From Sulfitobacter sp. CW3 (GTDB lineage Bacteria > Pseudomonadota > Alphaproteobacteria > Rhodobacterales > Rhodobacteraceae): a stretch of DNA of 64,000 nucleotides. The notes beneath the pieces were generated by a model. It was not told the origin of the DNA, did not search any database, and saw only the letters and a list, made by a program, of their open reading frames with translations. A program made the position numbers and the translations under genes. Below are positions 1 through 8,411 of the stretch, one piece after another. The DNA is taken from contig NZ_JAHXRL010000003.1 of NCBI RefSeq assembly GCF_019392245.1, positions 372,001-436,000 on the forward strand. The letters are read 5' to 3'. Every line of letters starts with the position of its first letter. The first letter of the stretch is position 1.

Positions 1-277
1 CAGCGAATTTTTCAAGCAGTGATCTGATCAGTTCGATCGTGGCTTTCGGACCATCTTGGCAATCTTCCTCGCTCAGCAGGATCCGCTTGAAGTTATCGAA
101 ACTCTCGCGGTCAAAACTGTCGCTTGGATCATTGCGGTGCTTGAAGAACAGCGGCGGGGCATCCTGGTACAAACGTACATAGGCACCGCCCCGTTCGACT
201 TTGACCTTCAGATCCTTCAGGCCCTTTTTCGGGGCCAGTTCTGCGATGGCAAGAAAGGGATGTGGTTGATCGCCCAT
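1..277 (-). CDS. Hypothetical protein, N-terminal 92 residues (runs off left edge)
   Basis: An open frame begins with ATG at 277 and continues to the window edge without a stop. The start overlaps the thiolase stop codon in an ATGA arrangement, so translation is probably coupled and the gene is the next member of the beta-oxidation operon. The visible part is soluble and charged, starting MGDQPHPFLAIAELAPKKG, with no signal peptide or membrane segment. I do not recognise the family. It does not resemble the start of a FadB/FadJ hydroxyacyl-CoA dehydrogenase, which could lie further downstream. The frame is well supported by the overlap; the function is unknown. Confidence 0.6.
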   Translation of the reverse strand, partial: MGDQPHPFLAIAELAPKKGLKDLKVKVERGGAYVRLYQDAPPLFFKHRNDPSDSFDRESFDNFKRILLSEEDCQDGPKATIELIRSLLEKFA

Positions 278-1488
278 CAGACGCGCTCGATGATTGTGGC
301 GGCACCCATGCCGGATGCAATGCAAAGCGTCGCCATGCCGACTTCCTTGTCGGAGCGCTCAAGCTCGTCCAGCAGCGTGCCGATGATCATCGCACCGGTC
401 GCACCCAAGGGGTGACCCATCGCAATGGATCCGCCGTTTACGTTGACCTTGCTTTCATCCACATCAAACGCCTGCATGAAGCGCATGACGACGGCGGCAA
501 AGGCTTCGTTGACTTCGAACAGGTCGATGTCGCCGATCTTCATGCCGTTGTCGGCCAAAATCTTTTCGGTCACGGGCACGGGGCCTGTCAGCATGATTGT
601 CGGATCTGTGCCGATCTTGGCTGTGGCCCGGATGCGGGCGCGTGGCTTGAGGCCGTATTTCTCACCGAATTCCTTGTTGCCGATCAGCACAGCCGCCGCA
701 CCATCAACGATACCCGATGAGTTCCCCGCGTGGTGGATGTGGTTGATTTTCTCAAGATGCGGGTACTTCATCAGTGCGATCTTGTCGAAACCGGGCATGA
801 CTTCGCCCATCTGCTGGAACGCAGGGTTCAACGACCCAAGCGACTGCATGTCAGTCTGGGGGCGCATGTATTCGTCATGGCTGAGGATCGACAAACCATT
901 CTGATCCTTGATGTCGATGACGGATTTGGCAAAGCGGCCTTCGTCCCACGCCATCTTGGCGCGCTGCTGGGATTTGACGGCCAGCTGGTCGGCTTCTTCA
1001 CGGGTAAAACCGTATTCTGTCGCGATAATGTCAGCCGAAATACCCTGCGGTACAAAGTACTTTTCCATCGCCAGCGTCGGATCAACGGCAATCGCGGCAC
1101 CGTCGCTGCCCATGGGCACGCGGCCCATCATCTCAACACCGCCAGCGATATAGGCCATGCCCGCGCCGCCTTTGACCTGGTTTGCGGCCAAGTTCACGGC
1201 TTCCATACCGGAGGCACAGAAACGGTTGATCGCAAGACCCGGAATGCGTTCATCCAGATCGGATGCCAACACGGCCGAGCGCGCAAGGCAGCCGCCCTGT
1301 TCCATGACTTGGGTCACGTTGCCCCAGATCACGTCCTCGACCGCGTGGCCCTCAAGGTTGTTGCGTTCCTTGAGTGCGTTCAGCGTCAGCGCGGACAGGC
1401 GCAGCGATGTCAATTCGTGCAGCGCGCCGTCTTTGCGGCCCTTGCCGCGCGGGGTGCGCAATGCGTCATAGATATAAGCTTCGGTCAT
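277..1488 (-). CDS. Acetyl-CoA C-acyltransferase (thiolase, FadA/FadI type)
   Basis: Thiolytic cleavage of 3-ketoacyl-CoA, the last step of beta-oxidation. At 403 aa it has the normal thiolase length. The nucleophilic cysteine is Cys91 in INRFCASGMEAV, the catalytic histidine is His359 in GGSIAMGHPLGATG, and the second active-site cysteine is Cys389 in LCIASGMGAA, so all three signatures are intact. A GGGAG ribosome site lies just upstream of the ATG at 1488. It follows the GST gene by 18 nt and overlaps the next gene by 4 nt, consistent with a fatty-acid degradation operon with the acyl-CoA dehydrogenase upstream. The chain-length preference cannot be read from the sequence. Confidence 0.93.
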   Translation of the reverse strand: MTEAYIYDALRTPRGKGRKDGALHELTSLRLSALTLNALKERNNLEGHAVEDVIWGNVTQVMEQGGCLARSAVLASDLDERIPGLAINRFCASGMEAVNLAANQVKGGAGMAYIAGGVEMMGRVPMGSDGAAIAVDPTLAMEKYFVPQGISADIIATEYGFTREEADQLAVKSQQRAKMAWDEGRFAKSVIDIKDQNGLSILSHDEYMRPQTDMQSLGSLNPAFQQMGEVMPGFDKIALMKYPHLEKINHIHHAGNSSGIVDGAAAVLIGNKEFGEKYGLKPRARIRATAKIGTDPTIMLTGPVPVTEKILADNGMKIGDIDLFEVNEAFAAVVMRFMQAFDVDESKVNVNGGSIAMGHPLGATGAMIIGTLLDELERSDKEVGMATLCIASGMGAATIIERV

Positions 1489-1506
1489 TAGGTATCTCCC
1501 TTAAAT

Positions 1507-2145
1507 TCAAGCGCGGTCAGCAGGGCTGCCGGGCATCAGGTCATACGGGGCCTTCCAGCCCGGTGTTTCACTTAGACGCGTAAGCCACGCGTCGATATTG
1601 GGCCAATCCTTGCGGTTGAAACCGAAAGGTTCAGGGTAATACAGGTAGCCGCAGCAGCTCAGATCGGCGTTGGTGATCCCGTCGCCCACGATCCAGTCGC
1701 GCCCATTCAGGTGATCGTTCAGCACTGCATAGGCAGCGGCAAGACGTCCCTGCATAAAGCCGATGACCTCCTTTGGCTGCTTGTCCTCGGGCAGGAAGTT
1801 CATCAAAAACCGGGTCATCCCGGCGTTGGAGCTGAGCTTGTGGTTGTCCCACAAAACCCACCGCAAAACCTCGCGCCGTTCAGTGGCGTCCTTGCCGCCG
1901 AACTTGCCGGATTTCTCGGACACGTAATCCTGGATGACGCCGGATTGTGTCAGCCGGACATCGCCATCAATCATGACCGGTGCTTCGCCCATGCTGTTGA
2001 TGTCGGTACGATAATCCGGCGTGCGGGTTTCACCCCCAAAGAAGTCGACTTTTACCGGCTCCCAGGCAAGACCCGACAGTTCCAGCGCAAGGGCTGCTTT
2101 ATACGCATTTCCGCTTTCGCCGAAGCAATGCAATGTGATGGTCAT
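1507..2145 (-). CDS. Glutathione S-transferase family protein
   Basis: A 212-aa protein with a thioredoxin-fold N-terminal domain (about residues 1-80) and a helical C-terminal domain. The motif GEAPVMIDGDVRLTQSGVIQ holds the cis-proline and the Ser of the glutathione gamma-glutamyl site. The frame is open further upstream, but ATG at 2145 is chosen because AGGGAGG sits at the right distance and the family consensus begins at MTITLHCFGESG. It lies between the acyl-CoA dehydrogenase and thiolase genes. It may handle reactive acyl or enal products, but that role is inferred from position only. Confidence 0.88.
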   Translation of the reverse strand: MTITLHCFGESGNAYKAALALELSGLAWEPVKVDFFGGETRTPDYRTDINSMGEAPVMIDGDVRLTQSGVIQDYVSEKSGKFGGKDATERREVLRWVLWDNHKLSSNAGMTRFLMNFLPEDKQPKEVIGFMQGRLAAAYAVLNDHLNGRDWIVGDGITNADLSCCGYLYYPEPFGFNRKDWPNIDAWLTRLSETPGWKAPYDLMPGSPADRA

Positions 2146-2185
2146 TTGAACCTCCCTAAGGTCATTTTTTGTCTCTCCGGTCGAC

Positions 2186-2237
2186 GTGGGGGTTTCACAC
2201 CCCCACACCCCCGTGGAGTTTATCTGGCAAAATGAAA
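2186..2237 (-). repeat. Box-2 element with C/G-rich hairpin (copy 1)
   Basis: A perfect 7-bp hairpin (GTGGGGG 2186-2192 with CCCCCAC 2200-2206) is followed by a box at 2215-2237 reading GGAGTTTATCTGGCAAAATG and onward. The reverse complement of the box recurs at 2384-2405 and 38746-38767. It lies between the small RHH-like gene and the GST gene, upstream of the GST start. Confidence 0.7.
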
Positions 2238-2383
2238 TCAAACTGTTTCATTTTTAAGGCCTTCTTAGTGTCTGTCTTTTATCAAACAGATGCGCAGCAG
2301 GCTGGAGAGCTGAGCGGCGTGCAAAGTGAAACCCTGTCTCTTTCTTGGTTTTAGCTGAGAGTGAGGCAGGGCCTTGCCGCCCG

Positions 2384-2405
2384 TTTCATTTTGCCAAGTA
2401 AACTC
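2384..2405 (+). repeat. Box-2 element (copy 2, inverted relative to copy 1)
   Basis: The 22-nt box TTTCATTTTGCCAAGTAAAC(TC) matches the inverse of 2215-2237, so the two copies form a long-range inverted repeat around about 146 bp that holds no gene. No perfect G-rich hairpin is attached to this copy, only a C-rich stretch after it. Confidence 0.65.
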
Positions 2406-2437
2406 TCCCCGAAGGGTCGGTTTCATCCTTTTCCCGG

Positions 2438-2650
2438 TTATTTTTTGCGTTCATCGATTTCGGCATTGAAAAGCCGCAGGCGGGCTGTCAGCTTTTCTTC
2501 GTTCATGACGCTGTTGAAGTTTTCGAATAGAAACGACAGCGCTTCCCCTTCGTCCAGCCCTGCCTCAGCCGAGAATTTCTTGAGCCGTCTGTAACCGTCT
2601 TCGGTCATGGCGACGGGAAAGCGGCGGGTGAGGCGGAAGCGTTTGGGCAT
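2438..2650 (-). CDS. Small ribbon-helix-helix-like hypothetical protein
   Basis: A 70-aa basic protein starting MPKRFRLTRRFPVAMTEDGY. A short beta-strand-like start with the pattern FPVAMTEDGYRRLKKFSAE, followed by two helices, resembles MetJ/Arc/CopG-type small DNA-binding proteins, though the match is weak. It sits 51 nt downstream of the DmdC-like acyl-CoA dehydrogenase in the same direction. It could be a small regulator of the cluster or a structural accessory; nothing in the sequence decides this. Confidence 0.6.
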   Translation of the reverse strand: MPKRFRLTRRFPVAMTEDGYRRLKKFSAEAGLDEGEALSFLFENFNSVMNEEKLTARLRLFNAEIDERKK

Positions 2651-2701
2651 CAGGGACCTTTCGAAAAGCGTGAGGTGGGGTCTTGCCCCACCTCTGGTAG
2701 C

Positions 2702-4483
2702 TTAGAAGTTTGCCGCGTCCAGCGCCATCACCGTATCCGCACCGGTTTGAATACGGGTCAGATGCAGTGCGGTGGCTGGCAGTTGGCGCGCCATGTAATA
2801 GCGGCCGGTTGCCAGTTTGGTCTCGTAGAATGCAGCGTCGCCTGTGCCTTCTGCGATTGCTTTCTTTGCAGCCAGACCCATTTTCGCCCACATGTAGCCT
2901 AGGCATACATGGCCGAACATGTGCATGAAGTCGGTCGATCCGGCCAAGGCGTTGTTGGGGTTCTTCATACCGTTTTGCATGAAATACATGCCCGCCGCTT
3001 GCAGGTCTTTGCTGGCTGCCTTGAGTGGTTCAAGATAGGCCGCGTCGAATTCAGCGTCCTGACCTGCGTTTTCCTTGATAAAGGATTTGAGCATGTCAAA
3101 GAACGCCATCACGTGCTTGCCGCCGTCTTGGGCCAGTTTGCGACCCACAAGGTCAAGCGCCTGAACGCCGTTTGCACCTTCATAGATCATGGCAATGCGG
3201 GCATCGCGGGTGAATTGGGACATGCCCCATTCTTCGATATAGCCGTGGCCGCCGTAAACCTGCTGCGCCTTGACGGTCATGTCATAGCCGACATCGGTCA
3301 GGAAACCCTTGATGACGGGGGTCATCAACGACACCAGACCGTCGGCGTCTTTGTCGTTCGACCGGTGCGCGGCGTCGATCAGGTTTGCGCCCCAAAGGAT
3401 GAATGCGCGTGCGCCTTCGATAAAGGACTTCTGATCCATCAGGCTGCGGCGGATATCGGGGTGTACGATCAGCGGATCGGCCGGGCCATTGGGGTTTTCG
3501 GTGCCTGTCACGGCACGCCCTTGCAGGCGGTCCTTGGCGTAGTCGCGCGCATTTTGATAGGCGACATCGGCCTGTGCCAAGCCTTGCATGCCAACGCCGA
3601 CGCGGGCTTCGTTCATCATGGTGAACATGGCGCGCATGCCTTTGTGTTCTTCGCCCAGCAGATAGCCAACAGCGCCGTCATAGTTCATCACGCAGGTTGA
3701 ATTGCCGTGGATGCCCATTTTCTCTTCGATGGAGCCGACGGAGAGGCTGTTGCGATCACCAAGGGAGCCGTCTTCGTTGACCATGAACTTGGGAACGATG
3801 AACAGCGACACACCTTTGATGCCTTCCGGGCCGCCTTCGATTTTGGCCAGAACAAGGTGAATGATGTTGTCGGCCATGTCGTGGTCGCCGGAGGAGATAA
3901 AGATTTTCTGACCGGAGATTTTATAGCTGCCGTCCGCTTGAGGCGCTGCTTTGGTGCGCATCAGGCCCAGATCGGTGCCGCAATGCGGTTCGGTCAGGTT
4001 CATGGTGCCGGTCCATTCGCACGATACCATGTTGGGCAGATAGGTGTCTTTTTGCGCGTCCGACCCGTGGGCCAAAATCGCGGACGCCGCACCGTGGGTC
4101 AGGCCCTGATACATGGTGAACGCTTGGTTGGAGGCCGAGAACATCTCGCCCACTGCGGTGCCGATGACATAGGGCATGTTCTGGCCGCCGTATTGTTCTG
4201 GCATGTCCAGACCGGGCCAGCCGCCTTCTTTGACCTTGCCGAAAGCATCTTTGAAACCGGTTGGCGTGTAGATCACGCCATTTTCCAGACGGCAGCCTTC
4301 TTTGTCGCCCACGGCGTTCAGCGGGGCCAACACTTCCGAGGTCAGCTTGCCTGCTTCCTCAAGAATAGCCGAGGTGAAATCGGCCTCAAGTTCATCATAT
4401 CCGGGGATGCCGGATTCGGTGACCTTGAGCACGTCGTGCAGCACGAATTGCATGTCTTTGATGGGGGCTGTGTAGCTAGGCAT
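2702..4483 (-). CDS. Acyl-CoA dehydrogenase, long DmdC/FadE type
   Basis: FAD-dependent alpha,beta-dehydrogenation of an acyl-CoA. At 593 aa it is much longer than ordinary (about 380 aa) acyl-CoA dehydrogenases and has the extra C-terminal domain typical of DmdC-type enzymes. The catalytic glutamate lies in IYEGANGVQ at residue 435, the position I recall for the roseobacter methylmercaptopropionyl-CoA dehydrogenase DmdC. The FAD/substrate stretch [15 protein letters not shown] is at about 159-173. The start at 4483 is chosen over the longer frame because the family begins [11 protein letters not shown] and GGGAG precedes it. Neighbours suggest general fatty-acid oxidation; a role in DMSP degradation is possible but cannot be told from sequence alone. 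Confidence 0.9.
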   Translation of the reverse strand: MPSYTAPIKDMQFVLHDVLKVTESGIPGYDELEADFTSAILEEAGKLTSEVLAPLNAVGDKEGCRLENGVIYTPTGFKDAFGKVKEGGWPGLDMPEQYGGQNMPYVIGTAVGEMFSASNQAFTMYQGLTHGAASAILAHGSDAQKDTYLPNMVSCEWTGTMNLTEPHCGTDLGLMRTKAAPQADGSYKISGQKIFISSGDHDMADNIIHLVLAKIEGGPEGIKGVSLFIVPKFMVNEDGSLGDRNSLSVGSIEEKMGIHGNSTCVMNYDGAVGYLLGEEHKGMRAMFTMMNEARVGVGMQGLAQADVAYQNARDYAKDRLQGRAVTGTENPNGPADPLIVHPDIRRSLMDQKSFIEGARAFILWGANLIDAAHRSNDKDADGLVSLMTPVIKGFLTDVGYDMTVKAQQVYGGHGYIEEWGMSQFTRDARIAMIYEGANGVQALDLVGRKLAQDGGKHVMAFFDMLKSFIKENAGQDAEFDAAYLEPLKAASKDLQAAGMYFMQNGMKNPNNALAGSTDFMHMFGHVCLGYMWAKMGLAAKKAIAEGTGDAAFYETKLATGRYYMARQLPATALHLTRIQTGADTVMALDAANF

Positions 4484-4530
4484 GTTGGGTTCTCCCTTGG
4501 GCGGATGTCTGTGTATCTTGGCGTTGCTGT

Positions 4531-4932
4531 TTATTCTGCCGCTTTGCGCGGGCTGTTCAGTGAGGCGATCATCTTTTCCGCCCATTTCAACTGGTTGCGC
4601 AAATCGTCGATGGCTTGTTCGATGTCGTCACGTTGGGTTTCAAGATCGGCAAGCCGGTCACGCGCGATGTCATAGGTGCGGGCCAGTTGTGTCTGCTGCT
4701 GGTCACCCATGTGATACAGGTCCAGCAGCTGACGAATTTCTTCCAGGCTAAAGCCAAAACGCTTGCCGCGAATGATCAGCTTAAGCCGCGCGCGGTCGCG
4801 TTTGGTGAATAGGCGTTTCTGGCCTTGGCGTTCGGGAAACAGCAGTTCCTTCGCCTCGTAAAAGCGCAATGTTCGCGGAGTCACGTCGAAGGTGTCGCAC
4901 ATCTCGCGGATGGTCATTGTCGTGGTGTTCAT
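4531..4932 (-). CDS. MerR family transcriptional regulator
   Basis: A 133-aa regulator with a winged helix at about residues 5-70 ([20 protein letters not shown]) and a C-terminal dimerisation coiled coil (about 85-125). It has no cysteine cluster, so it is not a metal sensor of the MerR/CueR/ZntR type; small acyl-CoA-responsive members such as LiuR are a closer analogy. It lies 47 nt upstream of the acyl-CoA dehydrogenase in the same direction, so it probably regulates its own operon. The start at 4932 is chosen since the family begins MTIREM and the longer frame has no ribosome site. A dyad with an over-long promoter spacer lies upstream. Confidence 0.88.
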   Translation of the reverse strand: MNTTTMTIREMCDTFDVTPRTLRFYEAKELLFPERQGQKRLFTKRDRARLKLIIRGKRFGFSLEEIRQLLDLYHMGDQQQTQLARTYDIARDRLADLETQRDDIEQAIDDLRNQLKWAEKMIASLNSPRKAAE

Positions 4933-5013
4933 CTCTTGGTGCCACTCTCGCATCATAGGTCGGATGAGACCGATTTGGGGGTTTCCGGGTCGCAATACAA
5001 TAGACGTATGGGT

Positions 5014-5031
5014 TGACGTAGTGGTACGTCA
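5014..5031. promoter_or_regulatory. Inverted repeat, candidate operator upstream of merR/acyl-CoA dehydrogenase
   Basis: TGACGTA (5014-5020) and TACGTCA (5025-5031) form a perfect 7-bp inverted repeat with a 4-nt centre. It falls just downstream of the proposed -10 of the minus-strand promoter, about 80 nt before the merR start. It could be an operator, but which protein binds it is unknown. Confidence 0.45.
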
Positions 5032-5036
5032 CGTCA

Positions 5037-5069
5037 CTTTTAGGTTTACCTAAGGTAATTTTGCGTCAA
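5037..5069 (-). promoter_or_regulatory. Candidate MerR-type promoter with long spacer and internal dyad
   Basis: On the minus strand, TTGACG (5069-5064) and TAAAAG (5042-5037) are separated by 21 nt, longer than the usual 17. The spacer holds TTACCT-A-AGGTAA (5046-5058), a perfect 6-1-6 dyad. MerR regulators typically bind a dyad inside a stretched spacer, so this is a plausible autoregulated promoter for merR and the acyl-CoA dehydrogenase operon. The -10 is imperfect. Confidence 0.45.
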
Positions 5070-5226
5070 CTTTTAAAAAGATCGTCAAAAGGGGTGCGCC
5101 TGCAAGGTGTTTCCATCGCTTGCCTGCGTTTTTTCGTACAAAATTTTAGTGGATTTGATAGCGTTACAGTGGGCGCTGTTGGCCCCATTGCAGGTGAACA
5201 GCGTGAGCTTTGACCGCTTGAGCAGG

Positions 5227-5601
5227 CTACATATCTTTTAGGGCGTTCGCCGTATCGTCACGAAGACGTTGCAACTCATCGATTGCGTCATCCAGCTGGG
5301 CGCGTTGATCGGCCAGCTCTAGCAATTGCCGGTCGGCACTGACGACCCATGCGCGCATTTGCGCTTCGGTGCCTTCTTTTTCATAGATCAGCAACCATTG
5401 GCGGATACCTTCAAGGGAATAGCCAAATTTACGGCCCCGCATGATCAACTTCATGCGTGCAATTTCCCGCGGGCCGTAGCTGCGGGATCGGCCATCACGT
5501 TCGGGATGCAGCAATTCGATATACTCGTAATACCGCAACGTACGCGGCGTTACGTCGAACTCGGCACACATCTCCTTAAAGGTCAGGCGTTTATCGGACA
5601 T
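5227..5601 (-). CDS. MerR family transcriptional regulator (paralogue of the 4531 gene)
   Basis: A 124-aa protein with a winged-helix domain ([20 protein letters not shown]) and a C-terminal coiled coil, clearly a paralogue of the neighbouring regulator: both share [14 protein letters not shown] and IMRGRKFGYSLE-like segments. AAGGAG lies at the correct distance before the ATG at 5601, whereas the longer frame has none. It is divergent from the thioesterase pair starting at 5720 with 118 bp between, so it probably controls these. There are no ligand cysteines; an acyl-CoA or similar effector is an inference. Confidence 0.87.
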   Translation of the reverse strand: MSDKRLTFKEMCAEFDVTPRTLRYYEYIELLHPERDGRSRSYGPREIARMKLIMRGRKFGYSLEGIRQWLLIYEKEGTEAQMRAWVVSADRQLLELADQRAQLDDAIDELQRLRDDTANALKDM

Positions 5602-5719
5602 TGCTTTCTCCTTAATTCGGGAAACTAAGCGCAAGCTAGGGCAAGCGCAACAGGCGGGGTTGCTCTTTGCGACGCGGATGGGTGATATATGTTGAAGGTA
5701 TACGAAAAGGGGCTGACAA

Positions 5720-6142
5720 ATGTCAGACAAAATACGGATCGCCGGGCAATTCATTGCGGCTTTGCCATTCAGTGAGGCGCTGAACATGTCCCTAGAGGAT
5801 CTTGGGGATGGTGTTGCGGTCATTTCGATGCCGTATGATTCCAAGCTTGTGGGCGACCCTCGTACGGGGGTGATTCATGGCGGCGCGGTATCGGCGCTGA
5901 TGGACACCTGTTGTGGGGCTGCGGTGATGAGCCACCCCAGCAGCCCTGGGGGGACCGCCACCATTGACCTGCGGATCGAATATTTACGGGCCGCCAAACC
6001 CGGTCAGAAAATCACCACGCGCGCAGAATGCTATCACGTCACGCGGTCAGTCGCCTTTGTGCGCGCCACCGCCCAAGACGAGGAAGACGGAAGCCCCGTG
6101 GCCACGGCCACAGGCAGTTTTGTAGTAGAGGGTAAACGATGA
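5720..6142 (+). CDS. PaaI-family hotdog thioesterase
   Basis: A 140-aa single hotdog domain. The motif GVIHGGAVSALMDTCCG (about residues 50-66) is the HGG motif of PaaI/YbgC-like acyl-CoA thioesterases, and TIDLRIEYLRAAKPG follows as the central strand. It probably hydrolyses a hydroxyaryl- or medium-chain acyl-CoA. The ATG at 5720 follows GGGGCTGAC at 5710-5718, a poor ribosome site. It is the first gene of a three-gene run with coupled overlaps (4 nt to the next thioesterase). The specific substrate is unknown. Confidence 0.85.
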   Translation: MSDKIRIAGQFIAALPFSEALNMSLEDLGDGVAVISMPYDSKLVGDPRTGVIHGGAVSALMDTCCGAAVMSHPSSPGGTATIDLRIEYLRAAKPGQKITTRAECYHVTRSVAFVRATAQDEEDGSPVATATGSFVVEGKR

Positions 6143-6651
6143 GCGGACGTCCCAAGCCAGAGACCGTTCAGGTCATCAAGAAACGCCGTGACGGTGCGCT
6201 GAATGCGCTGGTCGGCGGCGTGCCCTATATCAAGTTTCTGGGCATCGAATTTGATCGCCGCGGCGACGAGCTGACAGCGATCTTGCCATTTTCCGAAAAG
6301 CTGATCGGCAACCCGATTATCAAGGCAATTCACGGCGGGGCCACGGCGTCGTTTCTTGAGGTGACATCGATCATTACTCTCAGCTGGAGCTATCTGTGGG
6401 AAGACCTTGAATCGGGGGCATTGGACGTCGACAAGATGGACAGCGAACATATGCCGCGCTTGCCCAAGACGATTGATTTTACCGTCGATTATCTGCGCTC
6501 TGGTTTGCCCCGCGACGCCTATGCGCGGGCGACAATCAATCGGTCTGGGCGTCGCTATGCGTCGGTTCATGTCGAGGCGTGGCAAGATAACCGTGCCAAA
6601 CTGTTTGCGCAGGCAACCGGGCATTTCCTGATGCCACACAGCCGTGGCTGA
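6139..6651 (+). CDS. Second PaaI-family thioesterase
   Basis: A 170-aa hotdog-fold protein overlapping the previous gene by ATGA. KAIHGGATASFLEVTS carries the family HGG motif and FTVDYLRSGLPRDAYARATI the later core strand. It differs from its neighbour by an insert around residues 85-100 (LESGALDVDKMDSEHM). The two may form a heteromeric hotdog enzyme, as adjacent unlike copies sometimes do, but that is conjecture. Confidence 0.83.
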   Translation: MSGRPKPETVQVIKKRRDGALNALVGGVPYIKFLGIEFDRRGDELTAILPFSEKLIGNPIIKAIHGGATASFLEVTSIITLSWSYLWEDLESGALDVDKMDSEHMPRLPKTIDFTVDYLRSGLPRDAYARATINRSGRRYASVHVEAWQDNRAKLFAQATGHFLMPHSRG

Positions 6652-8008
6652 ACCGACCCGGTCGGTCCATGACCAAATGGGTACGTCAGGTACCGCAGAT
6701 GCACGTGCGGTGGTGACCCATCGCCGGGTGCTGAATATTGCGATCCCGATTGTGATTTCCAATGCAACGGTGCCGATACTGGGTGCTGTGGATACCGGCG
6801 TTGTAGGGCAGATGGGTCTTGCGGCCCCGATCGGTGCGGTTGGCATCGGTGCGGTTATTCTGTCTGCGCTGTACTGGATATTCGGTTTTCTGCGGATGGG
6901 AACAGTCGGGCTGACGGCCCAAGCCGCCGGTCATGGCGACGACGCCGAGGTTGCGGCGCTGCTGACCCGCGGTTTGCTGATCGGAGGATTGGCAGGGCTG
7001 GTCGTCATCCTGCTGCAAATCCCGCTGTTTTGGGCATCGTTTCAGGTGTCGCCCGCCAGCGCCGAGGTCGAAGGGCTGGCGCGGTCCTATATGCAGATCC
7101 GCATCTGGTCGGCACCTGCGGCGATTGCGATTTATGCCATTACCGGTTGGCTGATCGCCCAAGAACGCACCCGCGCCGTGCTGGTCATTCAAGTTTGGAT
7201 GAACGGGTTGAACATCTTGCTGGACCTCTGGTTCGTGCTGGGGCTCGCTTGGGGTGTCGAAGGCGTGGCTTTGGCCACGTTCCTTGCGGAATGGACTGGG
7301 GCGGCAGTAGGGCTCTGGTTCTGCCGAGAGGCATTCGGAGTGCCCGCTTGGCGCGATTGGGCGCAGGTGTTCGACGGTCCACGCTGGGTCAATATGATGA
7401 AGGTGAACGGTGATATCCTGATCCGGTCATTGCTGCTTCAGGCGGTCTTTGTCTCGTTTCTGTTTCTTGGCTCGGGCCTTGGCGATGTCAAACTGGCGGC
7501 CAATCAGGTGCTGCTGCAATTCCTGATGATCACGGCCTATGCGCTGGATGGCTTTGCCTTTGCAGCCGAGGCGCTGGTCGGACATGCGATGGGCCGCAAA
7601 CAACGCGACATCCTGCGGCGCAGTGCGGTGCTGACCAGCGGTTGGGGCTTGCTGGCCTGTGGGCTGATGACGGTCGGATTCGCGATTGGTGGCGGCGCTA
7701 TTATTGATCTGATGACGACGGCCCCGTTGGTGCGCGAAGAGGCGCGGGTGTTCTTGCCCTATATGATTGCCGCCCCGCTGATCGGATGCGCGTCATGGAT
7801 GCTGGACGGAATTTTCATAGGGGCGACGCGGTCGCGGGACATGCGCAATATGATGGCGGTGTCCTTTGTTATCTATTGTGCGTGCGCAGCGGTTTTGGTT
7901 CCCATGCTTGGCAATCATGGTTTGTGGATTTCGCTGCTGGTCAGTTTTATCGCCCGCGGTATCACACTTGGCCTGCGCTATCCGGCGCTTGAGCGGGCGG
8001 CGGGGTAG
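6644..8008 (+). CDS. MATE family efflux transporter (DinF-like)
   Basis: A 454-aa integral membrane protein with about twelve hydrophobic segments and the MATE N-terminal pattern IAIPIVISNATVPILGAVDT followed by GVVGQMG. It probably exports organic cations or metabolites using Na+ or H+. The annotated start is GTG at 6644, overlapping the thioesterase by 8 nt; ATG at 6677 is an alternative that would trim 11 residues. The gene ends against a pair of palindromes that separate it from the convergent arsC. Confidence 0.88.
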   Translation: MAEPTRSVHDQMGTSGTADARAVVTHRRVLNIAIPIVISNATVPILGAVDTGVVGQMGLAAPIGAVGIGAVILSALYWIFGFLRMGTVGLTAQAAGHGDDAEVAALLTRGLLIGGLAGLVVILLQIPLFWASFQVSPASAEVEGLARSYMQIRIWSAPAAIAIYAITGWLIAQERTRAVLVIQVWMNGLNILLDLWFVLGLAWGVEGVALATFLAEWTGAAVGLWFCREAFGVPAWRDWAQVFDGPRWVNMMKVNGDILIRSLLLQAVFVSFLFLGSGLGDVKLAANQVLLQFLMITAYALDGFAFAAEALVGHAMGRKQRDILRRSAVLTSGWGLLACGLMTVGFAIGGGAIIDLMTTAPLVREEARVFLPYMIAAPLIGCASWMLDGIFIGATRSRDMRNMMAVSFVIYCACAAVLVPMLGNHGLWISLLVSFIARGITLGLRYPALERAAG

Positions 8009-8009
8009 C

Positions 8010-8056
8010 CCGTTTTCTTTGAAAGAAAACGGTCCGGAATTTTTGAAAAATTCCGG
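8010..8056. terminator. Twin 23-nt palindromes, probable bidirectional terminator
   Basis: Two perfect 11-1-11 inverted repeats stand one nucleotide apart: CCGTTTTCTTT-G-AAAGAAAACGG (8010-8032) and CCGGAATTTTT-G-AAAAATTCCGG (8034-8056). They lie exactly between the convergent ends of the MATE gene and arsC. Close relatives occur at 62751-62797 and 27402-27446. Confidence 0.75.
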
Positions 8057-8057
8057 C

Positions 8058-8411
8058 TCAGCCCTCCAGCAAAGTGTTCACTGTTTCGGGTGGCCGCCCG
8101 ATTATGGCTTTGCTGCCTTTAAAGACGATGGGGCGTTCGATCAGGATCGGATTTTCTGCCATCGCTCGCATCAATGCGACGTCATCACTGTCTTTGCTCA
8201 GGCCCAGTTCTTTGAAACGGGCCTCGCCGCTGCGCATCATCTGGATCGGGCGCAGGCCAAGCGCGGCCCTTGCCGTTTCAAGCTCTGCCAGGCTGGGCGG
8301 GTTCTCAAGATACCGGCGGATCGATACCTCGGCACCTGATGCCTCGATCAACGCCAAGGTCTGGCGTGATTTTGAACAGCGCGGGTTGTGCCATATCGTG
8401 ATCACAACCAA
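8058..8411 (-). CDS. arsC: Arsenate reductase (glutaredoxin type, ArsC family)
   Basis: A 117-aa protein with the ArsC active site HNPRCSKSR (Cys12) and a later arginine in IERPIVFKG (about residue 94), both conserved in the glutaredoxin-coupled class. It reduces arsenate to arsenite, or may be a YffB-like homologue with another role. The start at 8411 overlaps the pyrD end by 10 nt, so it is the last gene of the DUF952-DUF1330-pyrD-arsC operon. No arsenite pump is adjacent, which weakens a dedicated arsenic-resistance role. Confidence 0.87.
   Translation of the reverse strand: MVVITIWHNPRCSKSRQTLALIEASGAEVSIRRYLENPPSLAELETARAALGLRPIQMMRSGEARFKELGLSKDSDDVALMRAMAENPILIERPIVFKGSKAIIGRPPETVNTLLEG

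Noticed and set aside
277..1488. Plus-strand frames over the thiolase gene
   Set aside because: Intact thiolase signatures on the minus strand; the plus-strand frames lack any motif.
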